Positions 5,570-8,883 of a DNA stretch of 8,883 nucleotides are shown here, one piece after another. The stretch is from Candidatus Thorarchaeota archaeon (GTDB lineage Archaea > Asgardarchaeota > Thorarchaeia > Thorarchaeales > Thorarchaeaceae), in NCBI GenBank assembly GCA_016841005.1, contig JAEORG010000399.1, forward strand, positions 1-8,883, in the 5' to 3' direction. How positions within the stretch are numbered: position 1 is the stretch's first letter; the number at the start of each line of letters is the position of its first letter. The position numbers and the translations under genes are program-made. The notes beneath the pieces are model-generated. The model saw only the letters and a program-made list of their open reading frames with translations, searched no databases and was not told where the DNA came from.

Positions 5570-6571
5570 TTATAACTTGGATGCAACAAATGCACAGAGA
5601 TCTGCAAGTCTGTGTGAATAACCTGCCTCGTTATCATACCATCCCATTACTTTGACCATACCTTCCTGTGTGTATGTTAGCAATGAATCAAAGATACATG
5701 AGTGGTGGTCACCAATATAGTCTGATGATACTAGGGGGATTTCTGTGTACTTCAAGTATTCCTTTAGACTTCCTTCTGAAGCCTTCTTGAATGCATCATT
5801 GACTTCATCTACTGATGCAGTGTTCTCCAAATTGACAACTAAGTCTACTATCGATACATCCATTGTCGGTACTCTTATTGCCATGCCATTGAGTTTTCCA
5901 GCTGCCTTTGGATACACTAGACCGATAGCTTTTGCTGCACCAGTTGTTGTTGGTATGATATTCCATGTTGCAGCTCTAGCTCTTCGAATATCCTTATGTT
6001 GCATGTCAAGTATTCTCTGGTCATTAGTGACAGAGTGAATTGTAGTCATCAGGCCAGAATCGATGCCAAATCCTTCGTCTAAAACCTTCACCATCGGTGC
6101 TAGACAGTTTGTTGTGCAAGAAGCATTTGAGATGACATGATGCTTGTCAGGATCATACTCATTCTCATTGACTCCCAGGACTGTAGTAAACATCTCACTC
6201 TTTCCAGGTGCACTTAAGATAACCTTCTTTGCACCTGCCTGAATGTGTTTCTCAGCATCTTCCCGTTTCCTGAATAAACCCGTACTTTCGATTACTATAT
6301 CGACACCTATGTCTCCCCAAGGGAGTTTTGCTGGGTCTCGTTCAGATAGCACCTTGATGTTCTTACCATTTACAAGAAAACCGTCATCCTTTATGTCGAC
6401 AGTACCATCAAACTCACCCATTGCAGTATCATATTTAAGAAGATGTCCAAGAGTTGCTGCGTCACTCAAATCATTAACTGCCACAACTTCAAATCCGCTC
6501 TTCTGAAGAGCAGCTCTTAGTGTGATTCGTCCAATTCTTCCAAAACCGTTGATTCCAACACGAACAGTCAT
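5570..6571 (-). CDS. gap: Glyceraldehyde-3-phosphate dehydrogenase, class I phosphorylating
   Basis: A cytoplasmic enzyme that oxidises glyceraldehyde 3-phosphate with phosphate and NAD(P)+ to 1,3-bisphosphoglycerate in glycolysis, and the reverse in gluconeogenesis. The 333-residue chain has the full class I (bacterial and eukaryotic type) layout: the Rossmann motif GINGFGRIGR at the N-terminus, VAVNDL with an Asp suited to NAD+, ESTGLF, the active-site SNASCTTNCLAP with catalytic Cys152, His179 in TTIHSVTNDQ (27 residues later, as in the family), and the C-terminal GWYDNEAGYSHR. The ATG at 6569-6571 is chosen over the GTG three bases upstream because AGAGGCGAT lies at suitable spacing. A TATA-like box 57 bases upstream and a hairpin downstream suggest a single-gene transcript. 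Class I differs from the class II enzyme typical of many archaea. Confidence 0.97.
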   Translation of the reverse strand: MTVRVGINGFGRIGRITLRAALQKSGFEVVAVNDLSDAATLGHLLKYDTAMGEFDGTVDIKDDGFLVNGKNIKVLSERDPAKLPWGDIGVDIVIESTGLFRKREDAEKHIQAGAKKVILSAPGKSEMFTTVLGVNENEYDPDKHHVISNASCTTNCLAPMVKVLDEGFGIDSGLMTTIHSVTNDQRILDMQHKDIRRARAATWNIIPTTTGAAKAIGLVYPKAAGKLNGMAIRVPTMDVSIVDLVVNLENTASVDEVNDAFKKASEGSLKEYLKYTEIPLVSSDYIGDHHSCIFDSLLTYTQEGMVKVMGWYDNEAGYSHRLADLCAFVASKL

Positions 6572-6574
6572 CAC

Positions 6575-6584
6575 ATCGCCTCTC
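6575..6584 (-). promoter_or_regulatory. Ribosome binding site for GAPDH
   Basis: On the minus strand GAGAGGCGAT precedes the start; AGAGGCGAT agrees with seven of nine bases of GGAGGTGAT, the complement of the usual 16S rRNA 3' end. The GAGAGG part is seven bases from the ATG at 6571 and only four from the GTG at 6574, which favours the ATG. Confidence 0.55.
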
Positions 6585-6622
6585 GAATGGTGATTCCCAA
6601 GATGATTTTCTAATCTGTTCCG

Positions 6623-6635
6623 CTTTATATTTTAT
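6623..6635 (-). promoter_or_regulatory. TATA-box promoter of GAPDH
   Basis: On the minus strand this reads ATAAAATATAAAG, the best TATA-like element in the window. Its centre is about 57 bases from the ATG, so transcription starting some 25 bases downstream gives a leader of about 30 bases carrying the ribosome binding site. It lies in the 81-base gap after the second MFS gene, so GAPDH can be transcribed on its own, as expected for a highly expressed glycolytic gene. Confidence 0.6.
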
Positions 6636-6652
6636 GTCCGGAGAATAGAATA

Positions 6653-7882
6653 TTATTTAGAATATGATATTTGGTTGATAGATTTCTGGTATTGTTTCAT
6701 TCCGATGTAGTATGCTGGAATTAGAAGTAATTCGACCAGTCCTACTAGAATAAACGGAGTCATTGGGCCGAAGAAATCCCAAAACAGTCCACCCGCAAGA
6801 GGGCCGAAGAATCTAGCTGCACCCATGGCAGCTTCAAATCGACCAAAGCCCTCTCCTGCACGGCCCTCATATGCAGTTCCTAAAACTGAAGTCATTACAG
6901 TGTATGCTGCAGTACCCGCAACGATTTGTAAAGTGAAAAGAGGTGCTACAAAATACATCCCATACCAGATTCCTGCAGTAAGTGCGGGTAAGAATGCAAG
7001 AGTGAATGTACTTGCGGAAACAACCAACGCTGATCCTGCTACAATTGCGATCTGGTTGGATTTGTCAGCTACCTTCCCTATGTAACCGCCAAGAAATGCA
7101 GTGATAATACCTCCTGGAAGATACAGTAGCGCAACTAATTCTAATTCTGTAGTGAATGACTCAAAGATGTATAACTCAACAAAAGGTGAAAGCAATGCTA
7201 TTACGAAAGCATCTATTGCCGCTGCAAATACCAATGCTAAAATGCTCTTTCCTAATGTTGAGTTTACAGATGTTATGATTTGATCTCTGGTTGGGATTGC
7301 AGGACGTCGATCTGATAATACTACGACTCCCCCGAGTACATTCATCACTGCATAGAAGAAGAATGCAAAATAGAGATTAAACATAAAGTATATTGTGAAT
7401 CCAATGAATGTACCTAGAACCTGACCTTTTCCATTCGCTGCACTACGTCGTCCAAAAGCCTCAGCTCTGTTATCCCGGATAACCCTTTCCGAAATTTCGG
7501 CATCACTACCTACAGTGTAAAAGGCTGCACCCATTCCCCAAATGAGGCTATTGATAATCAGGAAATCAATTGAATTGACGAAGATAGAAATCGCCATCCC
7601 AATGTATGCAACTGCTCGAACTGACGCACCAAAGAAAATGGATCCATGTCTTCGTCCATGTTTTGTCAACCTCCCGGCAATTGGAGAGAAACCAGCAGAT
7701 CCTAGTGTTAGAAGTGCAAAGATTAGTGCGACTTGAAAACCTGACGCACCGAGTATTGTTGGGTCATAAGCAACAATTGGAATTATGAATGAGATAAAGA
7801 AAAATCCAAGACTGCAGAGAAATGCAGAGTTATAGACTGATTTCAGCGAAATCCAATCGCTTTTCTCCTTTGTATCTCCCAT
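6653..7882 (-). CDS. Major facilitator superfamily transporter, second copy of a different subtype
   Basis: A 409-residue polytopic membrane protein with about twelve hydrophobic segments. The loop after helix 2 carries a degenerate motif A, AGRLTKHGRRHG (around residues 69-80), in which the usual Asp is Lys. The second half has GGYIGKVADKSNQ (around 265-277), which keeps Asp. AFGRRSAANGKGQVLG and GRFEAAMGAARFFGPLAGGLFWDFFG resemble the helix 5 and helix 11 motifs of efflux-type MFS proteins. The substrate is unknown. The ATG at 7880-7882 is chosen because GAGTGAT (7893-7887) lies four bases before it; the GTG within that element at 7891 would add three residues. It is clearly distinct from the MFS protein at 441-1658. 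It is divergent from the M20 peptidase gene across a gap of 84 bases, which could imply shared regulation, but no operator is visible. Confidence 0.9.
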   Translation of the reverse strand: MGDTKEKSDWISLKSVYNSAFLCSLGFFFISFIIPIVAYDPTILGASGFQVALIFALLTLGSAGFSPIAGRLTKHGRRHGSIFFGASVRAVAYIGMAISIFVNSIDFLIINSLIWGMGAAFYTVGSDAEISERVIRDNRAEAFGRRSAANGKGQVLGTFIGFTIYFMFNLYFAFFFYAVMNVLGGVVVLSDRRPAIPTRDQIITSVNSTLGKSILALVFAAAIDAFVIALLSPFVELYIFESFTTELELVALLYLPGGIITAFLGGYIGKVADKSNQIAIVAGSALVVSASTFTLAFLPALTAGIWYGMYFVAPLFTLQIVAGTAAYTVMTSVLGTAYEGRAGEGFGRFEAAMGAARFFGPLAGGLFWDFFGPMTPFILVGLVELLLIPAYYIGMKQYQKSINQISYSK

Positions 7883-7966
7883 TCCAATCACTCTGCGTAG
7901 TGACTGGTGTAAGAAAAATGTTCACACAACTGTAACCTGTCAGAATCATAACCTATTCAAGCAAGT

Positions 7967-8883
7967 ATGACTCCTTTTCAATACGCTTTTACGGTGAACT
8001 CATTGCTTGACGATGTTATTGAATACTTGGATAGAAATTTGGATCATTCTATAGGTGATCTTAAAGAAATATTGAGATTCCCCTCGGTTGCTGCTAAAGG
8101 AGAAAATATGGAAGAAACCGCTGAGTGGGTATCAAATCGACTAGATAAACTGGGACTCGATGTTACTATTCACAAGACTTCCGGACAGCCAGTTGTTACA
8201 GGACATCTTGATGTTGGAGCAAAAAATACTCTGATGTTCTATGACCATTATGACGTACAACCTGCTGAACCTTTTGACTTATGGGATTCCCCACCATTTG
8301 AACCCACTGAACGAGATGGCAGACTATACGCACGAGGAGTGGCGGATAACAAAGGTGATACAGTCTCTCGTATCTGGACAATCAAAGCATTTTTGGAAAC
8401 TGGAACTGATATTCCTGTTAACATCAAATTTGTTGTAGAAGGTGAAGAGGAAATTGGTTCTCCTCACTTGCCAGAGTTTGTAAAAGGCAACAAAGACTTC
8501 TTGAAAGCGGAGGGAGGAATCTGGGAGTTTGGTGGAGCAGGTATCGATGGAAAGCAAGAGGCTTGGTTGGGTCTCAAGGGTCTACTATATGTACAACTGG
8601 AAGTGGAACGTTTGAAGATGGATGCACATTCAGCATATGCATGCATACTCCCATCTGCTCCTTATCAACTAGTTTGGGCACTCAACTCATTGAAGAATCA
8701 GGAAAGTAGGATTCTGATTGACGGGTTCTATGATGATATGGAAGAGCTGAGTGCTTCAGATCTCAAAGCGATTGCGAAAGTCGATATGCATGAAAATGAA
8801 GTCATAGATCATTATGGAATTCAAGCATTCCTCAATAATATGAAAGATGATGAACTCAAAGAGGCATACTATAATGCTCCTAC
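7967..8883 (+). CDS. M20 family metallopeptidase, dipeptidase-like, C-terminus cut off
   Basis: The first 305 complete codons of a zinc-dependent dipeptidase-like enzyme, usually 440-480 residues long in this family, so roughly a third is missing beyond the window. DHYDVQP holds the first metal ligand H94, and LYARGVADNKGD holds the bridging D127. EGEEEIGS provides the catalytic base E161 and ligand E162, and IWEFGG a further ligand at E187. LGLKGLLYVQLEV and DAHSAYA (His221) mark the start of the dimerisation domain. The match is to carnosinase/succinyl-diaminopimelate desuccinylase-like M20 proteins; cleavage of dipeptides in the cytoplasm is the likeliest role, ArgE/DapE-type deacylation an alternative. 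The ATG at 7967 is the first in frame with the homology and lacks a Shine-Dalgarno, so a leaderless start is possible; the upstream AT-rich ATCATAACC is a weak TATA candidate. Confidence 0.93.
   Translation, partial: MTPFQYAFTVNSLLDDVIEYLDRNLDHSIGDLKEILRFPSVAAKGENMEETAEWVSNRLDKLGLDVTIHKTSGQPVVTGHLDVGAKNTLMFYDHYDVQPAEPFDLWDSPPFEPTERDGRLYARGVADNKGDTVSRIWTIKAFLETGTDIPVNIKFVVEGEEEIGSPHLPEFVKGNKDFLKAEGGIWEFGGAGIDGKQEAWLGLKGLLYVQLEVERLKMDAHSAYACILPSAPYQLVWALNSLKNQESRILIDGFYDDMEELSASDLKAIAKVDMHENEVIDHYGIQAFLNNMKDDELKEAYYNAP

Noticed and set aside
5745..6038. Open frame on the plus strand inside the GAPDH gene
   Set aside because: It is antisense to a clear class I GAPDH, with no motif or ribosome binding site; such antisense frames are common opposite coding DNA.
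6825..7283. Two consecutive plus-strand frames inside the second MFS gene
   Set aside because: They are complementary to transmembrane-coding DNA and show no protein-like features of their own.
8196..8646. Minus-strand and alternative plus-strand frames within the M20 gene
   Set aside because: The M20 frame from 7967 runs unbroken to the window end with metal-site motifs; the others are shadows.
1..8883. tRNA or rRNA genes, CRISPR arrays, insertion sequences, attachment sites, riboswitches
   Set aside because: Reading both strands gave no tandem repeats with spacers, transposase motifs or structured RNA patterns; all intergenic gaps are about 110 bases or less.

Overview
This window is a compact, protein-coding stretch of moderate-to-low GC content, estimated by eye. 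It most likely comes from an archaeon. The reasons are an AT-rich TATA-like box placed as in archaeal promoters upstream of the GAPDH gene (6623-6635), a mix of starts with GGAG/GGTGAT-type ribosome binding sites and starts without one, TTG and GTG starts, and protein families common in archaeal genomes. An Asgard lineage is a guess only; the window holds no marker gene such as rRNA or a ribosomal protein. A bacterial host is not excluded, because the box at 352-361 could also be read as a bacterial -10 element.

Layout from left to right: the N-terminal part of an Opp/Dpp-type peptide ABC transporter ATPase (minus, cut by the window edge); a 12-helix major facilitator efflux-type transporter (plus); a likely two-gene minus-strand unit of a metal-dependent amidohydrolase followed by a small membrane-anchored zinc-ribbon protein; a C45-type N-terminal-nucleophile hydrolase (plus); a citrate-synthase-family protein (minus) whose stop overlaps that of the hydrolase; a very small membrane protein with a proline-rich tail (plus); a class I glyceraldehyde-3-phosphate dehydrogenase (minus) ending at a hairpin; a second major facilitator transporter (minus); and the N-terminal two thirds or so of an M20 dipeptidase-like metallopeptidase (plus, cut by the right edge). 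No intergenic stretch exceeds about 110 bases, and no RNA gene, mobile element or CRISPR array was seen.

Strand changes are frequent, so most genes are probably single transcription units. A loose theme runs through the accessory genes: peptide uptake (Opp ATPase), peptide or amide-bond hydrolysis (amidohydrolase, C45 hydrolase, M20 peptidase) and small-molecule transport (two MFS proteins). Citrate-synthase-family and GAPDH genes of central carbon metabolism sit among them. This fits a peptide- and amino-acid-using heterotroph, but the grouping is inference.

I found no clear new defence or mobile system. The most interesting object is the citrate-synthase homologue at 4202-5269. It keeps the catalytic His/His/Asp triad but has Asp where oxaloacetate-binding His normally sits, and it ends before the C-terminal Arg-Pro-Arg tail. 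It may therefore use a different substrate.
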